Source of the DNA: Pseudoduganella lurida
GTDB taxonomy: Bacteria; Pseudomonadota; Gammaproteobacteria; Burkholderiales; Burkholderiaceae_D
Direction: 5' to 3'
Length of the DNA: 64,000 nt
Assembly: GCF_007830455.1 (NCBI RefSeq)
Contig: NZ_VLLB01000001.1
Location: 930,001 to 994,000 of the forward strand
Part shown: one piece after another, positions 44,975 to 57,229 of the stretch
Layout of the letters: each line of letters starts with the position of its first letter
Numbering within the stretch: the stretch's first letter is position 1
The notes under the pieces: model-generated
Seen by the model: only the letters and a program-made list of their open reading frames with translations
Database searches by the model: none
Told to the model about the DNA's origin: nothing
Translations under genes and position numbers: made by a program

Positions 44975-46171
44975 ATGCGACCACTCACTCCGACAACCGC
45001 CAGCGGCAGGACAGCCACCCCCAGCCTGCGCACGCTGCTGGGCCGCCTGCCCCTGATCTGGTCCTCGACGCGCTTTGCCGCGCCGGACCTGGCCGATTAC
45101 GCCACGCCGCACCTGGAACGCGACACGCGCCAGGGCGTCTCGCTGCTGGCGCTGGCCGCCCTGCTGTTCCTCGTGCAGGCCGGCGCGTTTGCCGCCTTCT
45201 TCGGTCTCGGCCGCCCGTACATCCAGACTTACGTGCTGCTGGCCGCGCTGGCCCTGCACATCCGCTTTTCGGCTGCGCGCGTGCGCGACGTGCAGGCCCT
45301 GAACCTGCTGGCGATGGCCCTGCTGATCGTGTGCGCCTCGGCGCTCGTGCTGCTGGCGCGCGAGGCCGGCCAGCTGCACATGATGCTGCTCCTCAGCGTG
45401 GCCACGCTGTACATGTTGATCCCGCTGATGCCGTGGGGCCTGCGCGAGGCAACCCTGACCAGCCTGTCCATCTACGCCATGTTCACGTCGCTGACGTTCT
45501 TCTCGCGCCTCTCGTTCGGCCCCGTGGAACTGTGGACGCTGCAGTTCACGATGCTCACCACGTCGCTGCTGGCACTGGCCCTGGTGGCGCGGGCGCTCGG
45601 CCTGCGCAAGCACAACCTGGCCGTGCGCTTCCGGCTGGAGCGTGCCAGCGCCGACATGGCGGTCCTCGCCGAACGCGACCACCTGACCGGTGCCTGGAAC
45701 CGCCGCTTCCTCGAACGTGATTTCGACCGTGTGCTGGCCGCCCATGCGCAGACCGGCACGCCGGCCTGCTTCGGCCTGCTGGACATCGACCATTTCAAGC
45801 CGCTGAACGACACCTACGGCCACCTGCATGGCGACCGCGTGCTGCAGGCGCTGGCCGCCGCATTCGACGATCTGGATGGCGAGATGGAATACCTGGTGCG
45901 GCTCGGCGGCGACGAATTCGCCTTCGTCATCGCCGGCCACCCATCGCCGGTCGCGCGCCTGGCGGGAATGCTGGCCGATGCGGCGACGCATGCGGAAGAC
46001 AGCTGCGCGGCAGATGCGCCGGCACCGACCGTCAGCGCCGGCATGATCGCACTGGATCGCAACGTCACGCTCGATGTCGCCTATGCCCAGGCCGACGAAT
46101 TACTTTACGAAGCCAAGCGCGCCGGTGGCGCCTGCATTCGTCACAGTCTCCCGACGGAAGACAAACGATGA
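44975..46171 (+). CDS. Membrane diguanylate cyclase (GGDEF)
   Basis: 398 aa. About six hydrophobic segments (50-215) are followed by a GGDEF domain (about 230-390) with DHLTGAWNRRFLERD, DIDHFKPLNDTYGHLHGDRVL and active-site GGDEF at 311-315 (RLGGDEFAF). It makes c-di-GMP from GTP. The inhibitory RxxD I-site is absent (Gly and Glu occupy the Arg and Asp positions), so product inhibition is probably lost. It overlaps the PilM-like gene by 4 bp and is embedded among pilus genes, opposing the HD-GYP enzyme of the same cluster. Confidence 0.92.
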   Translation: MRPLTPTTASGRTATPSLRTLLGRLPLIWSSTRFAAPDLADYATPHLERDTRQGVSLLALAALLFLVQAGAFAAFFGLGRPYIQTYVLLAALALHIRFSAARVRDVQALNLLAMALLIVCASALVLLAREAGQLHMMLLLSVATLYMLIPLMPWGLREATLTSLSIYAMFTSLTFFSRLSFGPVELWTLQFTMLTTSLLALALVARALGLRKHNLAVRFRLERASADMAVLAERDHLTGAWNRRFLERDFDRVLAAHAQTGTPACFGLLDIDHFKPLNDTYGHLHGDRVLQALAAAFDDLDGEMEYLVRLGGDEFAFVIAGHPSPVARLAGMLADAATHAEDSCAADAPAPTVSAGMIALDRNVTLDVAYAQADELLYEAKRAGGACIRHSLPTEDKR

Positions 46172-47280
46172 CCATGCGCCAGCTCCTCACGCGCTTCGGC
46201 CAGCGCAGCGCACGGGCCACTGTGCGCCCCATCGGCGCCGATTTCGCCGGCTCGCGCCTGAACCTGCTGCAGGCCGAGGTGCGCGCCGGCCGCTGGCACC
46301 TGCGCGCAGCAGCCTCCGTGAAGTATCCGATGCCGCGTGCGGACCTGCTGGCGGCGCCGAAGGAACTGGCCCGCTTCGTCAATGCCGCGCTGGCCTCGGC
46401 GCCGTTCCAGGGCCGCCGCGTGATCGCCGCGCTGGCCCCGGCCGACGTGCGCATCCTGCCGCTGACCGTGCACCTGCAGCCGGGCCAGCCGGAAGCGAAG
46501 GCCGTCGCCAAGGCCGCCGCCGAACAGCTGGGCGACAGCGCGGCCGACCACGTGCTCGACTACTACCAGGTGCGCGGCGCCGATTCGGAAGGCGCCGAGC
46601 GCCAGGTACTGGTGGCCGCCGCACCGAAGCCGCGCGTGCTGGCCTACCTGGCAGCGCTGGAAGCGGCGCGCCTGGAACCGCTGGCGCTGGACATCGGCCC
46701 GGCCGCCATCAGCCGCCTGCTGGCCACGCTGCACGGCAGCGACGTGGGGCAATCCGTCGCGCTGCTCAATTTCGGCAGCGGCAAGAGCTACCTCACCGTG
46801 ATCTGGGGCCGCCGCCTGATGCTGGACCGCGAGATCGACTTCGGCGAACAGCGGCTGGCGCGCCGCCTGGCCACCGCGCTGGACCTGCCGGCCGACACGG
46901 CCACGCACCTGCTGCGCGAACACGGCATCGGTGGCCGCCCGGGCGGCGCCGCGGTCGAAACGCACAGCGAACTGGGTCGCGCCATCCGCGAAATCCTGCA
47001 TGCCGACTGCCAGGCGCTGGCAGATGAACTGGCGCATACCCAGGTCTACGTGGCCTCGCGCACGCGCGGCAGCTCGATCGCCCGCGTGTACCTGAACGGC
47101 AGCCTGGCGCGCTATCCGGACATCCAGACCCGCATCGGGGAACTGATCGACGTGCCGGTGCACCTCCTCAATCCGCTCGATGCCTTCGACCACACGCTGC
47201 CGGCCGAGCGCAGCGCCGCACTGGCGACCCCGATCGCCCTGGCGGCGGGCCTGGCCCTGCGGGGAGGCCTGGATGCCTGA
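46168..47280 (+). CDS. PilM-like cytoplasmic actin-fold protein
   Basis: 370 aa with the PilM/FtsA-like fold: IGADFAGSRLNLLQAE near the start, PLALDIGPAAISRLLA at about 170-190, VALLNFGSGKSYLTVIWGRRLMLDREIDFG, then ARVYLNGSLARYPDIQTRIGELIDVPV. PilM recruits PilN and links the cytoplasmic machinery to the inner-membrane assembly platform. It overlaps the PilN-like gene by 8 bp and starts on the stop of the cyclase gene. Confidence 0.85.
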   Translation: MTMRQLLTRFGQRSARATVRPIGADFAGSRLNLLQAEVRAGRWHLRAAASVKYPMPRADLLAAPKELARFVNAALASAPFQGRRVIAALAPADVRILPLTVHLQPGQPEAKAVAKAAAEQLGDSAADHVLDYYQVRGADSEGAERQVLVAAAPKPRVLAYLAALEAARLEPLALDIGPAAISRLLATLHGSDVGQSVALLNFGSGKSYLTVIWGRRLMLDREIDFGEQRLARRLATALDLPADTATHLLREHGIGGRPGGAAVETHSELGRAIREILHADCQALADELAHTQVYVASRTRGSSIARVYLNGSLARYPDIQTRIGELIDVPVHLLNPLDAFDHTLPAERSAALATPIALAAGLALRGGLDA

Positions 47281-47899
47281 TATCGACATGATCCCGCGCA
47301 GCTACCGCGATGGCCTGCGCGTGCGCCGCACCGTGCGCCATGGCGCGGTGGCCCTGACCGTCGTCGTGGTCGCGGCGGCAGCGGGCAGCGCAACGCTGCG
47401 CTGGCGTACCGCCACCATCGAGCGGCAGGCGGACACGCTGCGCGCCGCTGCCACGCAGGCGCAGTCGGACCAGGCGCGCGAGGCCACCGTACGCGATGCC
47501 CACGAACGCCGCATGCAGCAGGATGCCCTGCTGCGCACGGCGCGCCGCCAGGGCGAGATCGCCGCGTTCGCGCAGGCGCTCGACACGACCCTGCCGGCCG
47601 ATGTCTGGCTGACCGGCATCGTCGTGCGCCGTCCTGCGCAGGCCGGGCCTGCACCGGCGACGATCGGCGCCGCGCAGGCGGCACCCGCCACGGTGCCGGC
47701 AGTGGCCGCAGCGCCCGTGAGCATCGTGGAACTGGCCGGCCAGGCGGCGGCCTATGACGGCATCACCACGTTCCTCGCGCAGCTGGGCAGCGCACCCGGC
47801 GTGGCCGCCGTGCAGTTGCAGTCCAGCGGTGCCAGCCCGGACGCGAGCGCCATCGATTTCCGCGCCGTCGTCACGCTGGCCTGGCAGGACCGTCCATGA
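47273..47899 (+). CDS. PilN-like inner-membrane protein
   Basis: 208 aa. A short cytoplasmic N-terminus (MPDIDMIPRSYRDGLRVRR, the INLLP-type PilM-binding peptide in modified form) precedes one membrane helix (about 23-42), a coiled-coil segment and a periplasmic ferredoxin-like domain. It contains an Ala/Pro-rich insert near 125-150. PilN binds PilM and dimerises with PilO. The start at 47273 lies inside the PilM-like gene; its stop overlaps the PilO-like start. Confidence 0.8.
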   Translation: MPDIDMIPRSYRDGLRVRRTVRHGAVALTVVVVAAAAGSATLRWRTATIERQADTLRAAATQAQSDQAREATVRDAHERRMQQDALLRTARRQGEIAAFAQALDTTLPADVWLTGIVVRRPAQAGPAPATIGAAQAAPATVPAVAAAPVSIVELAGQAAAYDGITTFLAQLGSAPGVAAVQLQSSGASPDASAIDFRAVVTLAWQDRP

Positions 47900-48447
47900 A
47901 CGCGCGCTGGAAGACGGCGCTGGCCGCCCTGCCCGCGCGGCAGCTGAACCTGCTGGTCGCCGGCGCCATCGCGATCGCCGCGGCGCTGGCGTGGACCGTG
48001 GCGCTGCGCGCACCGCTGGCCAATTTCAAGGCACAGCGGGCCACGCTCGTCACGCTGCAGGCCACTGCCGCGGCAACGGCAGCGCAACCGCGCCTGGCGC
48101 CGCTGGCCGCGGGCGCTGCCGCCGCGGCAGCACCGGCAGCCGCGCCGGACCCGCTCGCCCTGATCGGCGCGGTCAGCCGCAGCGCCGCGCTGGCCGGCGT
48201 GGGCGTGTCGTCGGCGGCACAGGGCGCCGAGCAGACCGCCGGCGGCCTGCACCTGCAGGTGCTCGACATCGCCGCCACAGGCAGCTACGCCGGCATCCAG
48301 GCGTGGCTGGAGGACATCGAACACAGCCAGCCCGCCGTCGGCATCCTGCAGCTGGAGTTGCGGCCCGACGAAACGGGCCAGCACCGCCACGTGAAGCTGC
48401 AGCTGGCGATCTACAGCCTGGCCGGCGCCGGCGCAGCGAAGCCATGA
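47896..48447 (+). CDS. PilO/MshJ-like inner-membrane protein
   Basis: 183 aa. One membrane helix (about 17-37), an Ala-rich coiled-coil segment (about 45-85) and a C-terminal ferredoxin-like fold. Sequence identity to known PilO is not obvious; the call rests on length, topology and position between PilN- and PilP-like genes. It overlaps both neighbours by 4 bp. Confidence 0.75.
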   Translation: MNARWKTALAALPARQLNLLVAGAIAIAAALAWTVALRAPLANFKAQRATLVTLQATAAATAAQPRLAPLAAGAAAAAAPAAAPDPLALIGAVSRSAALAGVGVSSAAQGAEQTAGGLHLQVLDIAATGSYAGIQAWLEDIEHSQPAVGILQLELRPDETGQHRHVKLQLAIYSLAGAGAAKP

Positions 48448-48827
48448 AGCGCGCCGTTTTCATCACCCTGCTGCTGGCGGCCGGCATCGGCGCGGCCGAA
48501 CCGGCGCTCAGGCCGCTGCGCGACCCGTTCGTGCGCCCGGCGCTCGCGACACCGGCTGCGGCTGCCGCGGCGGCTGCGGCGCAAGTACCGGCCGAACCGC
48601 CACCGCCGCCGCGCCTGCGCGCGCTGATCCTGAACGGTACCCGCTCGCTCGCCAACATCGATGGCGACGTGGTGGCCGCCGGCGAACAGATCGCCGGTTA
48701 CACGGTGCTGCGCATCGATCCCCGCGGCGCGCTGATCGCCCGCGGCGGCAAACAACTGCTGCTCACGATCGAGGACCAGCGCGCCGACCGCGCGCGGCCG
48801 TCCTCCCAAGACAAGGATTCGCCATGA
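48444..48827 (+). CDS. PilP/MshK-like periplasmic protein
   Basis: 127 aa. The signal peptide (about 1-18) is followed by RPLRDPFVRPA, the DPF motif typical of PilP/GspC-like HR domains. After an Ala/Pro-rich linker comes a small beta domain (LRALILNGTRSLANIDGDVVAAGEQIAGYTVLRID). It bridges the inner-membrane complex to the secretin. There is no lipobox. It overlaps the secretin gene by 4 bp. Confidence 0.8.
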   Translation: MKRAVFITLLLAAGIGAAEPALRPLRDPFVRPALATPAAAAAAAAAQVPAEPPPPPRLRALILNGTRSLANIDGDVVAAGEQIAGYTVLRIDPRGALIARGGKQLLLTIEDQRADRARPSSQDKDSP

Positions 48828-50131
48828 AGTTCCGCCATTCGTTCCTCCTGCTGGCGCTGCTCGCAGCCTGCGGCGCGAACGCCGCAACGCCGGTGCCGGT
48901 GCAGCCCACCGACGCCGCCGTGATGTCGTACACCTTCCGCGACACGCCGATCACCGAACTGTTCAACATGATCTCGCGCACGGCGCGCATCAATATCGTG
49001 CTGGGCAAGGGCGTGGCCGGCAATGTCTCGATCAACCTGTACGACCTGACGGTACGCCAGGCCATCGAGGCGATCGCCGAAGCGGGTGGCTACACGGTCA
49101 CCGAGCGGCCCGGCGGCTTCCTGATCTCCGATCCGAAAGGCGCGCTGAAGGACACCGCCGGCATGCAGGTCAAGACGCTGAAGGTGCGCTATGCCGACGT
49201 GAAGAAGGTCGGCGACATCCTGGCCCGCCAGATCGGCGCGGCCGGCACCGTCACGGTGCTGGACCAGACGAAGAGCGTGGTCATCGAATCGAACGAAGCG
49301 GGCATCGCGCGTGCCACGCAGGCGCTGCGCGCGATCGACCTGGCGCCGCAGCAGATCCTCATCGAAGCCAAGATCCTGGAGATCACGCTGGACCAGACCG
49401 AGAACTTCGGCGTGGACTGGTCGCGCGTCTTCAATGGCAACGGGCCGGACACGGTGGGCGCCACGGGCTTCGCCACGCGGGCCGGTCCGCGCTTCTTCCT
49501 GAATGTCATCAACAACAATGTCGAGGCCTACCTGAGTGCCCTCAGCAACAAGGGCCGCGTGCACACGCTGGCCACGCCGCGCCTGCTGGCGCTGGAGGAC
49601 CAGGAAGCGACGACCAATGTGGGCGACCAGCTGGGCTACCGCGTGACGACGACGATCAACAATGTGTCCACCGAGTCGATCCAGTTCCTCGACACGGGCG
49701 TGATCCTGCGCGTGACGCCGTCCGTCGATGCGGATGGCCGCATCATGCTCAAGGTGCGGCCGGAAGTGAGCTCGGGCTCCGTGTCGTCCGGCATCCCGTC
49801 GAAGAAGACCACGGAAGTAAACACCCAGCTGGTGGCGGACAATGGCCAGCCCGTGCTGATCGGCGGCCTGATCAAGAGCAGCCGCAACTACCGGCGCCAG
49901 GGCATTCCGCTGCTGGTCGACTTGCCCGTGGTCGGCAAGGCGTTCGGCGCCACCGACGATGGCGGCAGCCTGACGGAGACGATCGTGGTGATCACGCCCC
50001 GCATCGTGCCGGCCGGCGGCACGATCGACGCCGTCAGCGAACGCAAGCTGCACCTGGTGGAAGGCGGCCTGGAATCGAACACGAAGGCTCTGGACCACAA
50101 GCTGGAACGGCTGGCGCCAGTGCAGGAATAG
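48824..50131 (+). CDS. Lipoprotein secretin (PilQ/MshL/GspD family)
   Basis: 435 aa. The signal peptide ends in a lipobox (LLALLAAC, Cys16), as in MshL-type secretins that need no separate pilotin. A short N-terminal region holds an STN-like domain (SYTFRDTPITELFNMIS) and one N1-like domain (about 110-175). The C-terminal secretin barrel carries VEAYLSALSNKGRVHTLATPRLL and VNTQLVADNGQPVLIGGLI. It forms the outer-membrane pore for the fibre. It is shorter than most secretins (about 550-700), with fewer N-domains. Confidence 0.9.
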   Translation: MKFRHSFLLLALLAACGANAATPVPVQPTDAAVMSYTFRDTPITELFNMISRTARINIVLGKGVAGNVSINLYDLTVRQAIEAIAEAGGYTVTERPGGFLISDPKGALKDTAGMQVKTLKVRYADVKKVGDILARQIGAAGTVTVLDQTKSVVIESNEAGIARATQALRAIDLAPQQILIEAKILEITLDQTENFGVDWSRVFNGNGPDTVGATGFATRAGPRFFLNVINNNVEAYLSALSNKGRVHTLATPRLLALEDQEATTNVGDQLGYRVTTTINNVSTESIQFLDTGVILRVTPSVDADGRIMLKVRPEVSSGSVSSGIPSKKTTEVNTQLVADNGQPVLIGGLIKSSRNYRRQGIPLLVDLPVVGKAFGATDDGGSLTETIVVITPRIVPAGGTIDAVSERKLHLVEGGLESNTKALDHKLERLAPVQE

Positions 50132-50189
50132 GTCGAACCAACAGCAGTGCGCGCGGCCGATGCATCAACGTCCCCCGCGCGGCCGCCGG

Positions 50190-50906
50190 TCACGCAGCGG
50201 AACTGCCGCACGGCGCGGTGCCGCCCAGCATCGTCAGCAAGGTATCGCCGAAACCGCCACGCGCCCGCGCATCCGTGCGGGCACTGGTGAACACGCGCGG
50301 CTGCGCCGTCCACGCAAGGCGCGCGCCGGCCGCTTCCAGCGCCTTCACGAGCAGCACGTCCTCGTGGCAGGTCACGGCGGAAAACCCGCCCGCCTTCCGA
50401 TAGGCTTCCGCACTCACGCCCAGGTTGGCGCCATGGATGTGGTGATGGCCGTCGCGGTCGTGATAGACCGTGGCGAAGTGCTCGCGCAACGCGGCCGCCT
50501 GCTGGCGGTGCGGCGACCAGTCGTCGACCGCCACCGTGCCGCACGCCGCGTCCGCATCGAGCGCCAGCTGGGCCGCCAGCCAGCCCGGCGCCACGCGCGT
50601 GTCGGCATCCGTGAATGCCAGCCAGCGGGCGCCGCGCGCCAGCAGCCATTCCGCACCCACGGCCCGTGCGGCGCCCACCCGGCGCTCGTCCACCGGCAAA
50701 TAGGCCAGCACCACGCCGGCCGCGCGGAACGCCGCCTGGTGCTGCCGCACGACCGCTTCCGAACCATCCGCGCAGGCGTCCAGCACGATGCACACGACCA
50801 CCGGCTCGCCTTCCAGCGCGGGGTGGCAGGCGGCTGCCAGCAGCGCGGCCAGGCAGGCCGGCAGGCTGGCTTCCTCGTCGTGGGCGGGCACCGCGATGCC
50901 GATCAT
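50190..50906 (-). CDS. GT2-family glycosyltransferase
   Basis: 238 aa, GT-A fold. It starts with IGIAVPAHDEEASLPACL, the metal-binding DAD-like motif is FTDADTRVAPGW, and the acceptor side has VTCHEDVLLVKALEAAG. It transfers a sugar from a nucleotide donor; neither donor nor acceptor is known. It is the last gene of a four-gene overlapping operon (ATGA junction with the methyltransferase gene), so its product should be modified by the PIG-L and NodS-like enzymes. No membrane segments are seen, so it is cytoplasmic or peripheral. Confidence 0.85.
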   Translation of the reverse strand: MIGIAVPAHDEEASLPACLAALLAAACHPALEGEPVVVCIVLDACADGSEAVVRQHQAAFRAAGVVLAYLPVDERRVGAARAVGAEWLLARGARWLAFTDADTRVAPGWLAAQLALDADAACGTVAVDDWSPHRQQAAALREHFATVYHDRDGHHHIHGANLGVSAEAYRKAGGFSAVTCHEDVLLVKALEAAGARLAWTAQPRVFTSARTDARARGGFGDTLLTMLGGTAPCGSSAA

Positions 50907-51496
50907 GCCGCGCCTCCCGTCAAGGTCGCGGGCGACCAGGCCTCCAGCAGGAAGTCCGCATCGCGGTGCTGCACCGTGCGCACCATGCCGGGCAGGCCGT
51001 CCGCCAGCGCATGCACCGCCGCGGTGGACAGCATGCGGTCATCGAAATCGTGCAGGTAATGGCACATCATGAGTTCTCCATCCTCGGCAAGGTGGGCCCT
51101 TGCCAGCGCCAGCAGGCTGCCCAGTGCAGCCGCATCGAAGTAGTAACCCAGCTCGCTGATGACGACCAGGTCATGCGTGCCGCCGGCGGGCCAGCCTTCC
51201 GGCAGGTCGCAGCGGCGCAGGTCGACATTGCCGATGGCCGCATCCCGCAGCCGCTGCGCCGCCGCCGCGATGGCACTGGCCGAACCGTCGCAGGCCATTA
51301 CACGGTCGCAGCGCTGCGCCAGCGCGGCCGTCATCTCGCCATTGCCGCAGCCCGGTTCGAAGGCGCTGCGGTAGCGCGGCTTGCGCAGGCTGGCGAGGAG
51401 CACGGCGCGCTTGCGCTGCTCGTACCACGCGCCGCGCACGTTCCAGGGATCGTCGCTGGCCGCATACAGCGACTCGAAGTGGTCAAGGGTGCCCAT
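50903..51496 (-). CDS. NodS-like SAM-dependent methyltransferase
   Basis: 197 aa. It begins MGTLDHFESLYAASDDPWNVRGAWYEQRKRA, matching the NodS family start (DPWxxRxSxYExxKR). The SAM motif is AFEPGCGNGEMTAALA at about 47-62, followed by DLVVISELGYYF. NodS N-methylates the deacetylated amino sugar of rhizobial Nod factors; the same reaction type is possible here but unproven. The start at 51496 lies within the PIG-L gene by 14 bp; the frame remains open further upstream, but that part runs antisense to conserved PIG-L sequence. Confidence 0.85.
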   Translation of the reverse strand: MGTLDHFESLYAASDDPWNVRGAWYEQRKRAVLLASLRKPRYRSAFEPGCGNGEMTAALAQRCDRVMACDGSASAIAAAAQRLRDAAIGNVDLRRCDLPEGWPAGGTHDLVVISELGYYFDAAALGSLLALARAHLAEDGELMMCHYLHDFDDRMLSTAAVHALADGLPGMVRTVQHRDADFLLEAWSPATLTGGAA

Positions 51497-52247
51497 GCAG
51501 GTACAGTTCAAAGGGTTGCAGGGCCCGTTCCAGCGCGTGGCCGGGCAGGATCGGTGCGGCGCCGGTACTCTCGTCGACGGCAAGCTGGCTGTCGAAGCAC
51601 AGCATCGCGGCACGCTTGCGGGCGACGATCGCGGCATCCAGGTCCAGCCGCCTCGCACTGGCCAGCGGCATGGCGCCATCGCCCGGGGCACTCCAGTGCC
51701 AGCCCCACACCGGCACTTCGAGCAGGCGCGCACCGCACCGCGTGGCCGCAGCGGCGCAGGCGCGTGCGGTGGCCTCGTGGTCGGGGTGGCCGTCGTAGCG
51801 CCAGGTGGTGATCACCAGGTCCGCGGGTCCGATGATGCCTTGCAGCCGTGCGCACAGCATGCCTTCCGCGGCCGACACGCCACCGTCGGCGATCCCCAGC
51901 CGCAGGAATGCCGGGGCGGCGATGCCCAGGCTGCGCAGCGCGGCCAGGCTTTCCTGCGGGCGCGTCCCGCGCAGGCGGTCGACCGGCCAGGCGGGCGAGC
52001 CGGGATGGCTGCCTTCGCCATCCGTTACCGCGACAAGCAGCAGCGGCCCGCCGTATTGCGCCAGCAGGCCGCCGCAGGACAGGATCTCGTCATCGGGATG
52101 GGGCGCGACGACGACCACGCGGGACGCCGTGCCGAGCAGGCCGGCGGGATCGATAGCCGGTACGCCTGCCAGCGCTGCGTCATTGCGCCATGCCTCGGCC
52201 GGCGTGCCTGCGCCGGCGATGCGGCGGTCGCGGTTCACAGCGTCCAT
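51483..52247 (-). CDS. PIG-L/LmbE-family N-acetylglucosamine deacetylase
   Basis: 254 aa. The zinc motif PHPDDEILSCGG is at about 47-58 and the second metal/catalytic motif is GHPDHEA (about 152-158). The family removes the N-acetyl group of GlcNAc on small molecules or lipids. The gene overlaps the acyl-CoA-dehydrogenase-like gene by 13 bp and the methyltransferase gene by 14 bp, so all three are translated together. It is the probable deacetylase step of an amino-sugar conjugate. Confidence 0.9.
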   Translation of the reverse strand: MDAVNRDRRIAGAGTPAEAWRNDAALAGVPAIDPAGLLGTASRVVVVAPHPDDEILSCGGLLAQYGGPLLLVAVTDGEGSHPGSPAWPVDRLRGTRPQESLAALRSLGIAAPAFLRLGIADGGVSAAEGMLCARLQGIIGPADLVITTWRYDGHPDHEATARACAAAATRCGARLLEVPVWGWHWSAPGDGAMPLASARRLDLDAAIVARKRAAMLCFDSQLAVDESTGAAPILPGHALERALQPFELYLHGHP

Positions 52248-53263
52248 GGCGCCTCCGTGCCGCTGGCAACGAGGCGGCCGACGGCTTCCTGGTCGCGCTC
52301 TGCATGGCACTGGCGGATGAACACGGGCAGGTCGGCGAAGCGGCGCGCCATCGCCGCATCCTTGCACAGCGGTCCCGGCCCCAGCGCCCGGCCCATCCGG
52401 TCGAGCGTGATGCGCGCCGCGTCTTCCACGTTCAGGCGCACCGACAGCGCGGCCCGCATCGCATCGGCATCCGGCGCGCGGTCGATGCCGGCAGCGGTCT
52501 CGCGCAGCAGCGCGGCACTGGCCTGCAGCACCACCGCCACCTCGCCCAGTTGCGCAAGGCGGTGCGGGTCCGGGTGCGGATCCGGCTGAGAGTCCGCATG
52601 CGTCGACAGCCGCTCGCGCAGGGCGTCGGCCAGCGCGGTGGCGGCACCGAACCAGCACGCCGCGACACCGGCGCCGCCATGCCAGAAGCCGGCGCGCCGC
52701 ACGTAGAAACCCGCGTCGCCCAGCGGCGTGGCCGGCACGCGGTCGAAGTGCACGTCCACGCTTTCCGAGCCCTGCATGCCCACGGCGTGCCAGCCGTCGT
52801 CCGTGACCCGAACGCCCGGCTGCCGCAGGTCGACGGCCGCCAGCACCGCCTGGCCCGCGCCGTTCCAGCAGCTCACCACCGCATGCGATACATGCCGCGC
52901 GCCGGAGCACCAGGCCTTGCGGCCGCTGACGGTGTAGCCGCCGTCCACGGCCGCATCGAGCGTCACGCGGGCATCCGGCGGCTCGGCGCACCAGGTGCCC
53001 CACAGCGATCCCGCCGGCGTCTGCGGCATGCCCGCTTCGTGCAGGATGGCCAGTGCGTCGGTATGGCCTTCGAACAGTTTTGCCAGACCCAGGTCCTGTG
53101 CGCCGACGGCGGCCAGGGCACGCCAGCGCGCCAGCGTGGCCCCCTGCCCGGGAAACGGCAGGCGGTCCGCGCCAAGTGCCACGAGCTGGCGCAAGGCCGC
53201 TGCCGGCGCGCGTTCACGCAGGGCCGGCAGTGCGGAATGAACGGTCGTCGGGACGTCAAGCAT
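52235..53263 (-). CDS. Acyl-CoA-dehydrogenase-like flavoprotein (divergent)
   Basis: 342 aa. It has the middle beta domain (TVSGRKAWCSGARHVSHAVVSC and VGMQGSESVDVHFDRVPATPLG) and the C-terminal helical domain of acyl-CoA dehydrogenases. It is short by about 40 residues, and I do not see the usual YxGTxxIQ-type segment carrying the catalytic Glu. A DPHPDPH-type insert occurs near 230. It heads the PIG-L/NodS/GT2 operon and is divergent from a hybrid kinase gene. It may be non-canonical, using FAD for a different oxidation or binding an acyl group. Confidence 0.8.
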   Translation of the reverse strand: MLDVPTTVHSALPALRERAPAAALRQLVALGADRLPFPGQGATLARWRALAAVGAQDLGLAKLFEGHTDALAILHEAGMPQTPAGSLWGTWCAEPPDARVTLDAAVDGGYTVSGRKAWCSGARHVSHAVVSCWNGAGQAVLAAVDLRQPGVRVTDDGWHAVGMQGSESVDVHFDRVPATPLGDAGFYVRRAGFWHGGAGVAACWFGAATALADALRERLSTHADSQPDPHPDPHRLAQLGEVAVVLQASAALLRETAAGIDRAPDADAMRAALSVRLNVEDAARITLDRMGRALGPGPLCKDAAMARRFADLPVFIRQCHAERDQEAVGRLVASGTEAPWTL

Positions 53264-53422
53264 GATGTCAGAATGTAAAAACTGAATGCTAGCAGGTACG
53301 ACCGCAATCGCCGCGCACGGCTGAGCTGGCTTTGTGATTAAGCTATTGACAACATTCCCAATTTTCGGCTTCTTGTCGATTACAATGATGAAATACTTTT
53401 CGCTTACCGCCCATCACGCCGC

Positions 53423-57229
<3,807 letters not shown>

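Noticed and set aside
34859..50131. Calling the cluster a classical type II secretion system
   Set aside because: PilM/N/O/P-like proteins, a short lipoprotein secretin and a PilX-type tip with a DNRLRE domain point to a pilus or MSHA-like machine; GspC, GspL and GspM are absent.
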